Assembly: GCA_027486755.1 (NCBI GenBank)
Contig: JAIXOM010000025.1
Coordinates: 1 to 64,000, forward strand
Reading direction: 5' to 3'
Source: Comamonadaceae bacterium
Lineage (GTDB): Bacteria; Pseudomonadota; Gammaproteobacteria; Burkholderiales; Burkholderiaceae_C
Length of the DNA: 64,000 nucleotides
Notes under the pieces: generated by a model
What the model saw: the letters and a program-made list of their open reading frames with translations, nothing else
The model's database searches: none
Told to the model about the DNA's origin: nothing
Part shown: piece after piece, positions 1 through 8,953 of the stretch
How the letters are laid out: each line of letters begins with the position of its first letter
Position numbering within the stretch: position 1 is the stretch's first letter
Position numbers and translations under genes: made by a program

Positions 1-117
1 CAGCGCGCTGGCGATGCTGCTCGGTCTGCCACAAGCAAAGAAATCGATTAACCTTCAACTTGGACTTCCTTCCTTTTGATTGGTACGCCGGAAGGGGGCA
101 GGTCAGCGACAACTAGC

Positions 118-160
118 TTGACATACCCCGAAAGGTTGACGGCAAATAACATATTTGTTA
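118..160 (+). promoter_or_regulatory. Candidate promoter/operator of the higBA pair
   Basis: A TTGACA hexamer lies at 118-123, and a perfect inverted repeat TAACA-TATT-TGTTA at 147-160 ends ten bases before the higB start codon. HigA antitoxins typically bind a palindrome at their own promoter, so this is the natural autoregulation site. No -10 hexamer sits at the ideal distance, so the promoter part is weak; the palindrome is seen directly. Confidence 0.4.
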
Positions 161-170
161 GGATTGCCCC

Positions 171-503
171 ATGGATTTCGAGATCAGGTACTACAGCGAA
201 AGCGTTCAAGTTCAGATACTTGAGTTGCCTGACACCTTGGCTGCCCGCTACATCGTGTTGACACGAAGAATGCTTGCGATTGGCCCCAACCTGGGTGAGC
301 CTCACACCAAGGCGATGGGAGGCGGTTTGTTTGAGTTGCGACTCAAAGGAGCAGAAGGAATTGCCCGCGTGTTCTATTGCATGCTGATTGGTAAGCGCAT
401 CGTAATGCTGCACAGTTTTGTCAAAAAGTCACAGCGCACACCAAAGCAGGAACTGGAAGTGGCGCAAAGCCGATTGAAGGAGATCAAAAATGAAGACGCA
501 TGA
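171..503 (+). CDS. higB: RelE/HigB-family toxin (phage Gp49-like)
   Basis: This 110-residue basic protein has the RelE/HigB (Gp49-like, DUF891) pattern: an early 'EIRYYSESVQVQI' strand-helix, a central 'GGGLFELRLKG' segment, 'IARVFYC', then 'IVMLHSFVKKSQRTPKQEL' near the C-terminus. Family members cleave mRNA on the ribosome. It precedes and overlaps by 14 bp a small HTH gene, the toxin-first order typical of higBA. The chosen ATG is the first codon of the conserved fold, and a palindromic operator candidate lies just upstream. Toxicity itself cannot be read from sequence. Confidence 0.85.
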   Translation: MDFEIRYYSESVQVQILELPDTLAARYIVLTRRMLAIGPNLGEPHTKAMGGGLFELRLKGAEGIARVFYCMLIGKRIVMLHSFVKKSQRTPKQELEVAQSRLKEIKNEDA

Positions 504-777
504 CCAACTTGTCAAAGCAATGATGAAGCGCCCTGGCGTCAAAGCCGAGGTGGGTCGCATCGAGCGCGAAGAGGCCGTTTTGCTCGATACCTTGCTCAAG
601 GCTCGGTATGAAGCGGGTCTCACACAGGCTGATGTTGCCCAACGTATGGGCACACTGGCACCGGCTGTTGCACGACTTGAGCGATCATTGGCAACAGGTA
701 AGCATTCGCCTTCAATTGCCACCGTACGCAAGTACGCCAAGGCTTGCGGTAAAACCCTTATTCTGCAAGTCGCTTGA
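490..777 (+). CDS. higA: XRE-type HTH antitoxin (HigA-like)
   Basis: This 95-residue protein has a Cro/C1-type helix-turn-helix at roughly residues 38-80 ('YEAGLTQADVAQRMGTLAPAVARLERSL'). Such proteins neutralise the adjacent RelE/HigB toxin and repress the operon by binding its promoter. Its start overlaps the toxin's 3' end and has a good ribosome site (AAGGAG at about 478-483). Its last 20 bp overlap the 3' end of a convergent CcdA-like gene, so the two transcripts are antisense over their tails. Confidence 0.85.
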   Translation: MKTHDQLVKAMMKRPGVKAEVGRIEREEAVLLDTLLKARYEAGLTQADVAQRMGTLAPAVARLERSLATGKHSPSIATVRKYAKACGKTLILQVA

Positions 778-1009
778 TCACATAGGCGGCGACGAAGTCA
801 GCCTGGTCTTCGCGCCACTTGCGCTCCTGCTCGCATGTCACGAGGTCGCGCAGGTAGTTGTCGCAGACCTGAGAAATGTTGATCCCAAGGTCTTTGGCAG
901 CTTCTAGCACGTCGCTGCTCAGGCTCAGATTGGTGGCCCGCTTACCAGGCAGGCCAGTGCGTGCGCGGCGGGTGCTTTGTGTGGCTGGCATCGCAATCTC
1001 AATGCGCAT
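758..1009 (-). CDS. CcdA-like antitoxin, no CcdB partner visible
   Basis: This 83-residue protein matches the CcdA antitoxin pattern: an N-terminal ribbon-helix-helix ('RATNLSLSSDVLEAAKDLGINISQVC') and a C-terminal toxin-binding tail ('KWREDQADFVAAYVIKRLAE'). CcdA normally represses its operon and masks the gyrase poison CcdB. CcdB would be expected immediately downstream on the minus strand, but that space is taken by higA on the opposite strand. An ATG at 991 (77 residues) is an equally possible start. It is either a solitary antitoxin or the relic of a lost pair. Confidence 0.75.
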   Translation of the reverse strand: MRIEIAMPATQSTRRARTGLPGKRATNLSLSSDVLEAAKDLGINISQVCDNYLRDLVTCEQERKWREDQADFVAAYVIKRLAE

Positions 1010-1108
1010 TCGAATGTGCGCAAATACTAGCACTCGAGATCCTTTGGGGTAGGGCGGGGGTAGGGGCAGGCGGCTAGACCATCGCTGAGCCCCCCGACAA
1101 TAGCGCCC

Positions 1109-1780
1109 ATGCTCTCCACCCACCCCCGTTTTGACGCAGTCCTCTTCGACCTGGACGGCACGCTCGTCGACAGTGAAACCACGGCCATTGATGTGTTTCA
1201 TGAAGAAGGTACTGCCTTGGGGCTTTCGTTCAGCCGTGAAGAGGCGTTCCGGGCTTTTCGGGGGCAGCCCATGAGTCACTGTGTGGCCTACATTGCCCAG
1301 CGCCTGCCCCAGCCTGCGCTGGCCTTTGGTGAAGACTTCAGCACCGGTTTCACTGCCCATATTCGTCGCCGGCAGGCCGAGCGCTTTCGGCAGAATCTTT
1401 CGCCCATGCCCGGCGCGCACGAGTTGCTGCAGGCCCTGGAGCTGCCTTTTTGCGTGGCGACCAACGGCCCGCGTGAGAAGGCCGAGCTGACGCTGGGCCT
1501 GACCGGCTTGCTGCCATTTTTTGACCAGCGCCTGTTCTGCGCGTATGAAGTCGGCAGTTTCAAGCCCGAGCCGGGCTTGTTCCTGCATGCGGCGCAGGTC
1601 CTGGGCGCGCAGCCCTCGCGTTGCGCCGTGGTGGAAGACAGCCTGCCTGGCGTGCTCGCCGGTCTTGCCGCTGGCATGCAGGTGTTTAGCTTGACCGATG
1701 TTGAGCCTGCGATTGCAGCCAACGGCCAGGTGCGGCGCATCGCTGCACTGGGTGAGCTGCATCAGCTGCTTATGGGGTGA
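1109..1780 (+). CDS. HAD-superfamily phosphatase (beta-phosphoglucomutase-like)
   Basis: All four HAD motifs are present: motif I 'DLDGTLVDSE' with the nucleophilic aspartate, motif II 'VATNG', motif III lysine in 'GSFKPEPGLF', and motif IV 'VVEDSLPGV'. The alpha-helical cap between motifs I and II places it in the subfamily with phosphoglycolate phosphatase and sugar-phosphate phosphatases. At 223 residues it has normal length. It stands alone, so the substrate is open. Confidence 0.85.
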   Translation: MLSTHPRFDAVLFDLDGTLVDSETTAIDVFHEEGTALGLSFSREEAFRAFRGQPMSHCVAYIAQRLPQPALAFGEDFSTGFTAHIRRRQAERFRQNLSPMPGAHELLQALELPFCVATNGPREKAELTLGLTGLLPFFDQRLFCAYEVGSFKPEPGLFLHAAQVLGAQPSRCAVVEDSLPGVLAGLAAGMQVFSLTDVEPAIAANGQVRRIAALGELHQLLMG

Positions 1781-1858
1781 GGGCAGGCTGGTTGTGTGGG
1801 CTTGACCGGGTTGGGTGCGGCCCGATCCCCCGCCAAAGCTTGGCCACGAACGAATTCG

Positions 1859-1885
1859 GTAGGAGCGCCGCCCCGGCGCGATAGG
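1859..1885 (+). repeat. REP-like palindrome
   Basis: GTAGGAGCGCC...GGCGCGATAGG resembles other copies in the window at 30937-30965, 30992-31018, 36181-36206, 36236-36262, 36419-36440 and 53506-53531. The GTAGGAGC head and the GC-rich palindromic core are typical of proteobacterial REP elements. It lies in the 216-bp gap between the HAD gene and the YdcF-like gene. Confidence 0.6.
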
Positions 1886-1996
1886 ACGGTCGATCAAGCG
1901 CTGTATGAGTTCGGTCGCCAGACCAAGCTACAGTCCAATGTGGGTGGCTTCTGCGCCACCTCGCTATCCCCTAGCCTTCATCCTCAAAACAAGACG

Positions 1997-2770
1997 ATGT
2001 TCGTCATTTCCAAACTGCTCTCCGCCATCACCCAGCCTGTGTTCTGGCTGGCCTTGTGGTGGGCGTTTGCGCTCTTGGTCTTGCCGCGCTGGCGCCGCAC
2101 AGCGGTGCTCATGCTCTGGAGTGGGCTGGTTGTGCTGGGCTTGTTGGGCTTCAGGGCAATGCCCGACGCCTTGCTGCGGCCGCTGGAAAACCGCTACCCG
2201 GTGCCCACTGCCGAGGCAGTAGGCCGGCATGTGGGGGTCATCGTGCTCGGCGGTGCGGTGGGTCACCCCGACAGCTACTCTGCGCACGGCCAGGTGCCGC
2301 TGGGCGATGCCGCTGAGCGCATGACGGTGCCTGTGGGTTTGCTGCGCCAGTATCCCAAGCTGGCTCTGGTGTTCTCCGGCGGGGAAGGGCGCTTGCTGAC
2401 TACCGGTGTGAGCGAAGCGGAACTGGCCCGCGCCTTCTATCAGCAGCAGGGGGTAGACATGTCGCGGGTGCAAATGGAGAGCGGCTCGCGCACCACTCGA
2501 GAAAACGCGCAGCAGGTGGCCAAACTGCTGGGCGATCGCTGCAAGGAGCCGTGGTTGCTGGTGACCTCTGCCTGGCATATGCAGCGGTCGATGGACGAAT
2601 TCGAAGCCGAGTTCGGTAAGCGCGGCTGCAAGGTCACGCCCTATCCGGTGGACTTTAGAACTGGCGCCTCGACGGCGCTGAGCGAGTATGAGTTGGCGCC
2701 CAGCCTGATGCGTTGGCAGACCGCTCTGCACGAGTGGCTGGGAATTTGGGTGTACCGGATGACCCGCTGA
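1997..2770 (+). CDS. YdcF/ElyC/SanA-like membrane protein (DUF218)
   Basis: This 257-residue protein begins with two hydrophobic segments (about residues 10-55) followed by a DUF218 domain: 'VGVIVLGGAV', 'VFSGGEG', 'MESGSRTTRENA' and 'TSAWHMQRS'. E. coli ElyC and SanA belong to this family and act in envelope integrity and undecaprenyl-phosphate metabolism; the chemistry is not settled. The reading frame is open further upstream to 1796, but that extension crosses a REP-like repeat and has no protein-like character, so the ATG at 1997 is preferred. Confidence 0.85.
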   Translation: MFVISKLLSAITQPVFWLALWWAFALLVLPRWRRTAVLMLWSGLVVLGLLGFRAMPDALLRPLENRYPVPTAEAVGRHVGVIVLGGAVGHPDSYSAHGQVPLGDAAERMTVPVGLLRQYPKLALVFSGGEGRLLTTGVSEAELARAFYQQQGVDMSRVQMESGSRTTRENAQQVAKLLGDRCKEPWLLVTSAWHMQRSMDEFEAEFGKRGCKVTPYPVDFRTGASTALSEYELAPSLMRWQTALHEWLGIWVYRMTR

Positions 2771-2844
2771 TGCACCTTAGCCCCTAGGGCGCGAGCGACC
2801 CCGCAGGTGCAAGGGCTGGGGGCATGCCTTATCCTCGAGCCCCT

Positions 2845-3411
2845 ATGAAAACCCTGATTCGTTGCCTGCTTCTAGCGTTGACTTGGCTCACCTGCACGGC
2901 GCAAGCTGGTGAGTTGGTCGATAGGCTCAAGGATGGCAAGCATGTTCTGCTCATGCGCCATGCTTATGCGCCCGGCGTGGGTGATCCGCCGGGCTACAAG
3001 CTCGAGCGCTGCGAAACCCAGCGGGTGCTCAATGAGGAGGGCAGGGCGCAGGCCGAGCGGGCGGGGCGCTGGCTGCGTGCTCAGGGGCTGGAGGGGGCCC
3101 GTGTGTATTCCAGCGTCTGGTGCCGCTGCAAGCAAACGGCGGAGTTGCTGGCCCTGGGCGCCGTGACGGTAGAGCCTTCGCTCGCGTCTTTTTTCGGCAG
3201 CCCGGATCAGGCCGCCAGCAGCAACAAGAAGCTGCAAGCCTTTATTGCCAGTTCATTGGCGACCAAGAATCTCCAGCCTTTGGTCTTGGTGACGCACCAG
3301 GTCAACATCCGCGAGTTCACGGGCAGAGACATAGGCTCTGGCGATATGGTGTTGGCGCGTGTTGATGCCCAAGGCCGTGTGCTTGACTACCGCATTTATC
3401 CAAGTCCATGA
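2845..3411 (+). CDS. Secreted histidine phosphatase
   Basis: A signal peptide ('MKTLIRCLLLALTWLTCTAQAG') precedes a histidine-phosphatase (phosphoglycerate-mutase-like) domain. The phosphate-pocket motif is 'LLMRHAYAPG' (RHA rather than the usual RHG). The second arginine lies in 'SSVWCRCKQTA' and the second histidine in 'LVTHQVNI'. At 188 residues it is a short single-domain member, probably periplasmic. The substrate is unknown. The stop codon shares ATGA with the next gene, suggesting translational coupling. An ATG at 2824 would add seven residues ahead of the signal peptide and is less likely. Confidence 0.82.
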   Translation: MKTLIRCLLLALTWLTCTAQAGELVDRLKDGKHVLLMRHAYAPGVGDPPGYKLERCETQRVLNEEGRAQAERAGRWLRAQGLEGARVYSSVWCRCKQTAELLALGAVTVEPSLASFFGSPDQAASSNKKLQAFIASSLATKNLQPLVLVTHQVNIREFTGRDIGSGDMVLARVDAQGRVLDYRIYPSP

Positions 3412-3980
3412 AGGGGCCTGCCATGTTCATCAAGCGCTGGTTTCTGTTGGCTGCGCTCTTTGTGCTGAGCTCTGCCAGCGCACAGACGGCCCAGCCGCTG
3501 CCGCCTCTGCAAGCCATCGCCTCCCTGGACGTTGCGCGCTACATGGGGCGCTGGTACGAGATTGCCAAGCTGCCCAATTGGTTTCAGCGCAAATGCGTGG
3601 CCGACACATCGGCCACCTACCGGCTCTTGCCCGACGGCCGGGTTGAGGTGCTCAACCAATGCCGCAAACAAGGCGGAGAGATGGATCAGGCCCTGGGCGC
3701 CGCCCGCCAAATCGGCCCGGCCACATCGGCCAAGCTACAGGTGCGCTTTGCGCCGAGCTGGCTGTCGGTGCTGCCCTTTGTCTGGGGCGATTACTGGGTG
3801 ATTGACCTGGACGAGCGCTACGAGCTGGTGGCCGTCAGCGAGCCCAAGCGGCAGTATCTGTGGATCCTGTCACGCACGCCCCAGGTGGACGAGGCCCGCT
3901 ACGCCGCACTCCTCGTGCGGCTGCAGGCCATGGGGCTTGATGTGGGGAAGCTGGAGAAGACGCGGCAGGGGGAGCGCTGA
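3408..3980 (+). CDS. blc: Bacterial lipocalin (Blc family)
   Basis: This is a Blc/apolipoprotein-D-like lipocalin: 'YMGRWYEIAKLPNWFQRKC' is the conserved GxWYE strand, followed by beta-rich repeats and 'YWVIDLDERYELVAVSEPKRQYLWILSR'. It has a cleavable signal peptide ending in 'SSASAQ' and no lipobox cysteine, so it is probably a soluble periplasmic form rather than an outer-membrane lipoprotein. The family binds lysophospholipids or fatty acids. It starts within the stop codon of the preceding phosphatase; an in-frame ATG at 3423 is an alternative start. Confidence 0.88.
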   Translation: MKGPAMFIKRWFLLAALFVLSSASAQTAQPLPPLQAIASLDVARYMGRWYEIAKLPNWFQRKCVADTSATYRLLPDGRVEVLNQCRKQGGEMDQALGAARQIGPATSAKLQVRFAPSWLSVLPFVWGDYWVIDLDERYELVAVSEPKRQYLWILSRTPQVDEARYAALLVRLQAMGLDVGKLEKTRQGER

Positions 3981-4416
3981 AGCTGGGCGCAGCGTACCGC
4001 CGCTTTAGATGCGGCCATGCGCAGGCGCGGCTCAGACTTGTAAGGCCGCAGTGCTGGGCGCTCAGCCGTCCATAAGTTGGGTCAGCATTTGGCGACACTG
4101 GCCCGCGCTTTCCACCAGCAGCCGGGGCTGGCCATGCATAAAACAAAGCTGACAACGGGGTCGGCGTGCGGTAATGGCGTAAGGCCATGAACCAATTTGC
4201 GATACTCTACAGGCACGGTTTATGGCGCAGGCTCAACGCCTTCTATGAGGGTTTGACGTGGGTACATGCATAAACCGGGGTGCCTCCGGGGGGCCTTTCA
4301 GGGGCCTGAAGAAGGCAAGAAAGCATTCCAAAATCAATTCACTGCAAGCCCTTACGGACGGAAATACTGCTAGTTCCTTGACCCTCGGTAAACGACGAGT
4401 CAGCAACTAGAAAAGC
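3981..4416. other. Non-coding upstream region of the glycan locus
   Basis: These 436 bp hold no protein-like frame in either direction. Visible elements are a short perfect palindrome (TTCAGG-GG-CCTGAA, near 4300) and an imperfect hairpin just before manC, listed separately. There is a TTGACG hexamer at 4253-4258 without a convincing partner. No JUMPstart/ops element (GGCGGTAGCGTG) was found. As the only long gap before a run of plus-strand glycan genes, it presumably carries their main promoter. Confidence 0.5.
4370..4410 (+). promoter_or_regulatory. Imperfect hairpin in the manC leader
   Basis: CTAGTT at 4370-4375 pairs with AACTAG at 4405-4410. Inside, TGA and CTCG pair with CGAG and TCA around a GTAAACGA loop. 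It ends six bases before the manC ATG, where no normal Shine-Dalgarno sequence is visible, so it could influence translation. The role is inferred only from position. Confidence 0.3.
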
Positions 4417-5895
4417 ATGATTAATCTCACCCCCGTGATCCTCTGCGGTGGCTCGGGCACCCGGCTATGGCCCCTGTCCCGTGCTGGCTTCCCCAAGCAG
4501 TTTCTCTGTCTGACCGGTCAGGAAAGTCTGTTCCAGCAAGCCGCGCAGCGATTGGCTGGGCTCGGGGCAGACGATATCCGGGTGGCCAAGCCTCTTATCG
4601 TGACCGGAGAAGAGCACCGTTTCCTGGCTGCCGAGCAGTTGCGCGAAGTCGGCATTGAGCTCGGTGCAGCCCTGCTGGAGCCGGTGGGCCGCAACACCGC
4701 ACCCGCGCTCACCTTGGCTGCGCTGGCTGCACAAGCTGACGGCCGAGACCCCGTATTGGTGGTCACGCCTGCGGACCAGACCGTGTCCCAGACTGGCGCA
4801 TTTACCCAGGCCATGCAGGAGGCCGTTCGCGAGGCCAGCAGCGGCAGTATCGTCATATTGGGCATCACTCCCGATCGACCAGAAACCGGTTACGGCTACA
4901 TCAAAGCGGCATCGCTTGGCAACGGCGCGTCCGCCGCGATGGGCCTCAGAGCAGTCCAAGCGTTTGTCGAAAAGCCCAACGCTGCCAAGGCCCAGCAATA
5001 CCTGAGCGAGGGCGGCTACTACTGGAACGCCGGCATGTTCGTCCTCAGGGCCTCGGTCTGGTTGCATGCGCTCTCAGTCTGCCGCCCCGACATCGCCAGT
5101 GCGACCGCAGCGGCTTGGCAAGGCAATGCACAAGACCAGGCCTTCATCCGCCCTAGCAAGGCGCAGTTCATGGCCATTCCCAGCGAATCGATTGATTACG
5201 CTGTGATGGAGCCCTTGAGCCATGAGTCTTCGGCCCTCAGTTCCAGACACCCCTTGAAGATGGTCCCGCTTGAAGCTGGCTGGAGTGACCTTGGCGCATG
5301 GGACGCCGTCTGGAAGGTGCTGCCCAAAGACGGGCAGGGTAACGCCCACATGGGCGATGTGCTCACCACAGATAGCAGAAACACGCTGGTTCATGCCTCC
5401 AGCCGTTTGGTTAGCCTGGTCGGCGTTGAAGACCTCATCGTGATTGAAACACCCGATGCCGTGCTCGTAGCCGACAAGAACCGCAGCCAAGATGTGAAAC
5501 ACATCGTCGCTCAGTTGCAAGCCGCAAAGCGCGAAGAACAAACTTTGCACCGCAAAGTACACCGCCCCTGGGGCTGGTACGACAGCATCGACGAAGGAGG
5601 CCGCTTCAAGGTCAAGCGCATCCTGGTCAAACCTGGGGCCAGCCTTAGCCTGCAAAAGCACCACCACCGGGCCGAGCACTGGATCGTGGTCAAGGGCACT
5701 GCAGAGATCACCAATGGCGATAAGGTCCTGTTGCTGACCGAAAATCAGTCCACCTATATCCCCTTGGGTGAGATCCACCGCCTGGCCAATCCTGGTGCAA
5801 TTCCTCTTGAAATCATCGAGGTACAGTCAGGCAGTTATTTGGGGGAGGACGATATCGTTCGCTTTGAAGACCACTACGGGCGAGCCAAGACATGA
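4417..5895 (+). CDS. manC: Mannose-1-phosphate guanylyltransferase / mannose-6-phosphate isomerase
   Basis: This is a bifunctional type II enzyme of 492 residues. The N-terminal nucleotidyltransferase carries '[12 protein letters not shown]' (residues 11-22), the GTP-binding loop, and 'FVEKPN'. The C-terminal phosphomannose-isomerase cupin runs from about residue 383 with '[18 protein letters not shown]'. It makes GDP-D-mannose in the cytoplasm. The product feeds the next two genes, Gmd and Fcl, to give GDP-L-fucose. No phosphomannomutase gene is in the window. It overlaps fcl by the ATGA tetranucleotide. Confidence 0.96.
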   Translation: MINLTPVILCGGSGTRLWPLSRAGFPKQFLCLTGQESLFQQAAQRLAGLGADDIRVAKPLIVTGEEHRFLAAEQLREVGIELGAALLEPVGRNTAPALTLAALAAQADGRDPVLVVTPADQTVSQTGAFTQAMQEAVREASSGSIVILGITPDRPETGYGYIKAASLGNGASAAMGLRAVQAFVEKPNAAKAQQYLSEGGYYWNAGMFVLRASVWLHALSVCRPDIASATAAAWQGNAQDQAFIRPSKAQFMAIPSESIDYAVMEPLSHESSALSSRHPLKMVPLEAGWSDLGAWDAVWKVLPKDGQGNAHMGDVLTTDSRNTLVHASSRLVSLVGVEDLIVIETPDAVLVADKNRSQDVKHIVAQLQAAKREEQTLHRKVHRPWGWYDSIDEGGRFKVKRILVKPGASLSLQKHHHRAEHWIVVKGTAEITNGDKVLLLTENQSTYIPLGEIHRLANPGAIPLEIIEVQSGSYLGEDDIVRFEDHYGRAKT

Positions 5896-6875
5896 TTGAA
5901 GCGGCCAAGATCTATGTTGCAGGCCACAGGGGTATGGTGGGCTCGGCCATCGTTCGCCGCTTGCTGGCCCAAGGCCATCCGGCTCAAGGCATCGTCGGCC
6001 GCACCCGCGCCGAACTGGACCTGACCGACCAAGCCGCTGTGCGTGCCTTTTTTGCACAAGAAAAGCCCGACCAGGTTTACCTGGCTGCGGCCAAGGTCGG
6101 CGGAATCCATGCCAACAACACCTACCCAGCCGAATTCATTTTTGACAACATGATGGTGCAAGCCAATGTCATTGATGCGGCCTTCCGCCATGGCGTCAGG
6201 AAATTACTCTTCCTGGGCAGCAGTTGTATCTATCCCAAGCTGGCAGCCCAGCCCATGCGCGAAGATACGCTGCTCACCGGCACCTTGGAGCCCACCAATG
6301 AGCCCTATGCGGTCGCCAAGATCGCCGGCATCAAGCTCTGCGAAAGCTATAACCGCCAGTACGGCACCAGCCACGGTCTGGACTTTCGCAGCGTCATGCC
6401 CACGAATCTTTACGGGCCCGGTGACAACTACCACCCTGAAAATTCCCATGTCATTCCTGCGCTGATACGCCGCTTCCACGAAGCAAAGATCAACAATGCC
6501 CCCAGCGTCGCCATATGGGGGACGGGTAGGCCCAAGCGTGAGTTTCTTCATGTCGACGACATGGCAGCGGCCTGCGTCCATGTAATGAATCTCGACAAGG
6601 CTAGCTACGAACAGCGCACCCAACCTATGCTCAGTCACATCAATGTGGGGTCGGGCGAGGACATCGCCATCGCTCAAGTCGCACAAGCCATCGGCAAGAC
6701 CGTGGGCTACCAGGGCGAAATCACCTTTGACACCAGCAAGCCTGACGGGACGCCGCGCAAGCTCATGGACAGCTCGCGACTCAATGAATTGGGCTGGAGA
6801 CCACAAGTGGGCCTGGAGGCCGGATTGGAAAGCGCCTATCAGGACTACCTCAAGAACCAATCAACGCAAATCTGA
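5892..6875 (+). CDS. fcl: GDP-L-fucose synthase
   Basis: This is a short-chain dehydrogenase of 327 residues with the Rossmann motif '[11 protein letters not shown]', the 'GSSCIYP' serine/cysteine segment and catalytic 'YAVAK'. It carries out the 3,5-epimerisation and NADPH-dependent 4-reduction of GDP-4-keto-6-deoxymannose. Its length and motifs match E. coli WcaG/Fcl throughout. It is coupled to manC by ATGA and lies ten bases before gmd. Confidence 0.96.
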   Translation: MIEAAKIYVAGHRGMVGSAIVRRLLAQGHPAQGIVGRTRAELDLTDQAAVRAFFAQEKPDQVYLAAAKVGGIHANNTYPAEFIFDNMMVQANVIDAAFRHGVRKLLFLGSSCIYPKLAAQPMREDTLLTGTLEPTNEPYAVAKIAGIKLCESYNRQYGTSHGLDFRSVMPTNLYGPGDNYHPENSHVIPALIRRFHEAKINNAPSVAIWGTGRPKREFLHVDDMAAACVHVMNLDKASYEQRTQPMLSHINVGSGEDIAIAQVAQAIGKTVGYQGEITFDTSKPDGTPRKLMDSSRLNELGWRPQVGLEAGLESAYQDYLKNQSTQI

Positions 6876-6885
6876 GGCCCTCACT

Positions 6886-8013
6886 GTGACTGCTACACCT
6901 AAAGTCGCCTTGGTAACCGGTATCACGGGCCAGGATGGTTCTTACCTGGCTGAATTCCTCCTGGACAAGGGTTACATCGTCCACGGTATCAAGCGGCGCT
7001 CGAGCTCTTTCAACACCCAGCGCGTGGACCATATCTATCAAGATCCCCATGTGGATAACGCAAGCTTTAGATTGCACTACGGTGATTTGAGTGACACCAG
7101 CAATCTGGTGCGCATCATCCAGGAAACCCAGCCTGACGAAATCTACAACCTCGGCGCCCAAAGCCATGTGGCCGTGTCCTTCGAGTCCCCCGAGTACACA
7201 GCCGATGTCGACGCGATCGGCACACTGCGTCTGCTAGAAGCCATTCGCATCCTCGGCTTGGAGAAGAAAACACGGTTCTACCAAGCGTCTACCTCCGAGC
7301 TTTTTGGCTTGGTGCAGGAGATCCCACAAAAGGAGACCACCCCGTTCTACCCACGTAGCCCCTACGCTGTGGCCAAGATGTATGCCTACTGGATCGTGGT
7401 GAACTACCGTGAGGCTTACGGCATGTATGCCTGCAACGGTATTTTGTTCAACCACGAAAGCCCTCGTCGTGGCGAAACCTTCGTCACCCGTAAGATCACT
7501 CGCGGTCTGGCCAATATCGCCCAGGGGCTGGAGCAGTGCTTGTATATGGGCAACCTGAACGCCCTGCGTGACTGGGGCCATGCCAAGGACTATGTGCGCA
7601 TGCAGTGGATGATGTTGCAACAGGAGCAGCCTGAAGACTTTGTCATCGCTACGGGTGTTCAGTACAGCGTGCGGCAATTCATTCAGTGGAGCGCCCAGGA
7701 ACTGGGCGTCACGCTGCGCTTTGAGGGCCAAGGCGTGGATGAAATCGCCCTTATTGACAAGATCGTAGGTGATAGAGCCCCAGCACTCAAAGTGGGTCAG
7801 ATTATTGTGCGTATCGACCCGCGCTACTTCCGCCCCACCGAGGTCGAAACCCTGTTGGGCGATCCTTCCAAGGCCAAACAAAAGCTGGGCTGGGTGCCTG
7901 AAATCACCGTGCAGCAGATGTGCCATGAAATGGTGGCGTCTGATTTGCAAGATGCCCGACGCCAAGCCCTGCTTAAGGCCAATGGATACACAGTGAATGT
8001 AGGTGTCGAATGA
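6886..8013 (+). CDS. gmd: GDP-mannose 4,6-dehydratase
   Basis: This 375-residue SDR has '[19 protein letters not shown]', 'STSELFG' and '[15 protein letters not shown]', matching GDP-mannose 4,6-dehydratase over its full length. It converts GDP-mannose to the 4-keto-6-deoxy intermediate used by Fcl. The frame is open upstream into fcl, but the family's N-terminus fits the GTG at 6886. That start has a GAGG ribosome site and follows directly after the fcl stop. Confidence 0.96.
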   Translation: MTATPKVALVTGITGQDGSYLAEFLLDKGYIVHGIKRRSSSFNTQRVDHIYQDPHVDNASFRLHYGDLSDTSNLVRIIQETQPDEIYNLGAQSHVAVSFESPEYTADVDAIGTLRLLEAIRILGLEKKTRFYQASTSELFGLVQEIPQKETTPFYPRSPYAVAKMYAYWIVVNYREAYGMYACNGILFNHESPRRGETFVTRKITRGLANIAQGLEQCLYMGNLNALRDWGHAKDYVRMQWMMLQQEQPEDFVIATGVQYSVRQFIQWSAQELGVTLRFEGQGVDEIALIDKIVGDRAPALKVGQIIVRIDPRYFRPTEVETLLGDPSKAKQKLGWVPEITVQQMCHEMVASDLQDARRQALLKANGYTVNVGVE

Positions 8014-8071
8014 AGCAGGCCTTCGCCAGTGCGGCCCCTGGGCCCTTGAGATGCGACAAGGAATCGTCTGA

Positions 8072-8953
8072 ATGATTGGAACTCGCCTTGATGGTGGGCT
8101 GGGCAATCAGTTGTTCCAATACGCTGCCGGCAGAGCGCTCGCGCTTAGGCATGGCACAGGATTGATGCTTGATCTCTCGGCTTTGGGCACAAACGTGCCT
8201 GGTGTCACGTCTCGCAAGCTGGAGCTCTCCAATTTCAAGCTGAGCCAGAGCCTTGTCAAGTCGGTTCAAAGTGGTCTTCCATCCTGGATACATCGTTTTC
8301 CGGCCTGGTCACGGTGGATCAGCCCGTGGCGTGTTTACCTGGAAAAGCATCTTGGATTTAATCCGCAGTTCTCTGCGCTCCCAGACAATAGTTTCCTGAT
8401 CGGCTATTGGCAGAGCTTTCGTTACCTGTCGGATGTCGCTGAACACCTTATCAATGACCTCACCCCAATTGCCCCCCTGTCTCCAACAAGTATGGACTTG
8501 GCGCGGCAGATTGATTCGTCTGCGTCCGTCGCGATACATGTTCGTCGAGGTGACTATGTATCGCTGGCGGCGGCAGCCAGCTTCCACGGCACTCTTTCAG
8601 AGGCCTACTACTTCAATGCCATGCGGGAGATGTCTCATGCGATTGAAGGAGCTCGCTACTTTGTTTTTTCTGATGATCCTCAATGGTGCCGAGCCCATCT
8701 GGTTTTGGATGAGACGGCGGTCCTGGTGACCCACAATGTCGGCGCTGACTCTTGGCAGGATTTGATGCTGATGTCGAGGTGCCGGCACCACATCATCGCC
8801 AACAGTTCGTTCAGCTGGTGGGGTGCTTGGCTTGCCGATCAACGCTGCCCTAAGAACGCGAGTCGCATGGTTATCGCTCCTGCTCGCTGGTTCGCCGGCG
8901 ATCCTGGCCTGAACCTCAGTGATCGATTCCCTCCCCATTGGCTCATCCGTTGA
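8072..8953 (+). CDS. GT11 fucosyltransferase (alpha-1,2 type)
   Basis: This 293-residue protein starts with the family-11 signature 'GTRLDGGLGNQLFQYAAGRALA'. It carries the GDP-fucose-binding motif 'HVRRGDY' at residues 156-162 and the late motif 'IANSSFSWWGAWL'. GT11 enzymes transfer L-fucose, usually alpha-1,2 to galactose. It directly follows the GDP-fucose genes, so donor supply and use are linked. Ribosome site ACAAGGA. The acceptor is inferred, not shown. Confidence 0.92.
   Translation: MIGTRLDGGLGNQLFQYAAGRALALRHGTGLMLDLSALGTNVPGVTSRKLELSNFKLSQSLVKSVQSGLPSWIHRFPAWSRWISPWRVYLEKHLGFNPQFSALPDNSFLIGYWQSFRYLSDVAEHLINDLTPIAPLSPTSMDLARQIDSSASVAIHVRRGDYVSLAAAASFHGTLSEAYYFNAMREMSHAIEGARYFVFSDDPQWCRAHLVLDETAVLVTHNVGADSWQDLMLMSRCRHHIIANSSFSWWGAWLADQRCPKNASRMVIAPARWFAGDPGLNLSDRFPPHWLIR

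Noticed and set aside
1..79. Short C-terminal-like reading frames at the left edge (e.g. '...ALAMLLGLPQAKKS...')
   Set aside because: Only 15-25 residues are visible in competing frames, with no recognisable motif; a truncated gene cannot be distinguished from chance.
3981..4416. JUMPstart/ops element expected before an O-antigen locus
   Set aside because: No GGCGGTAGCGTG-like sequence was seen in the region upstream of manC.
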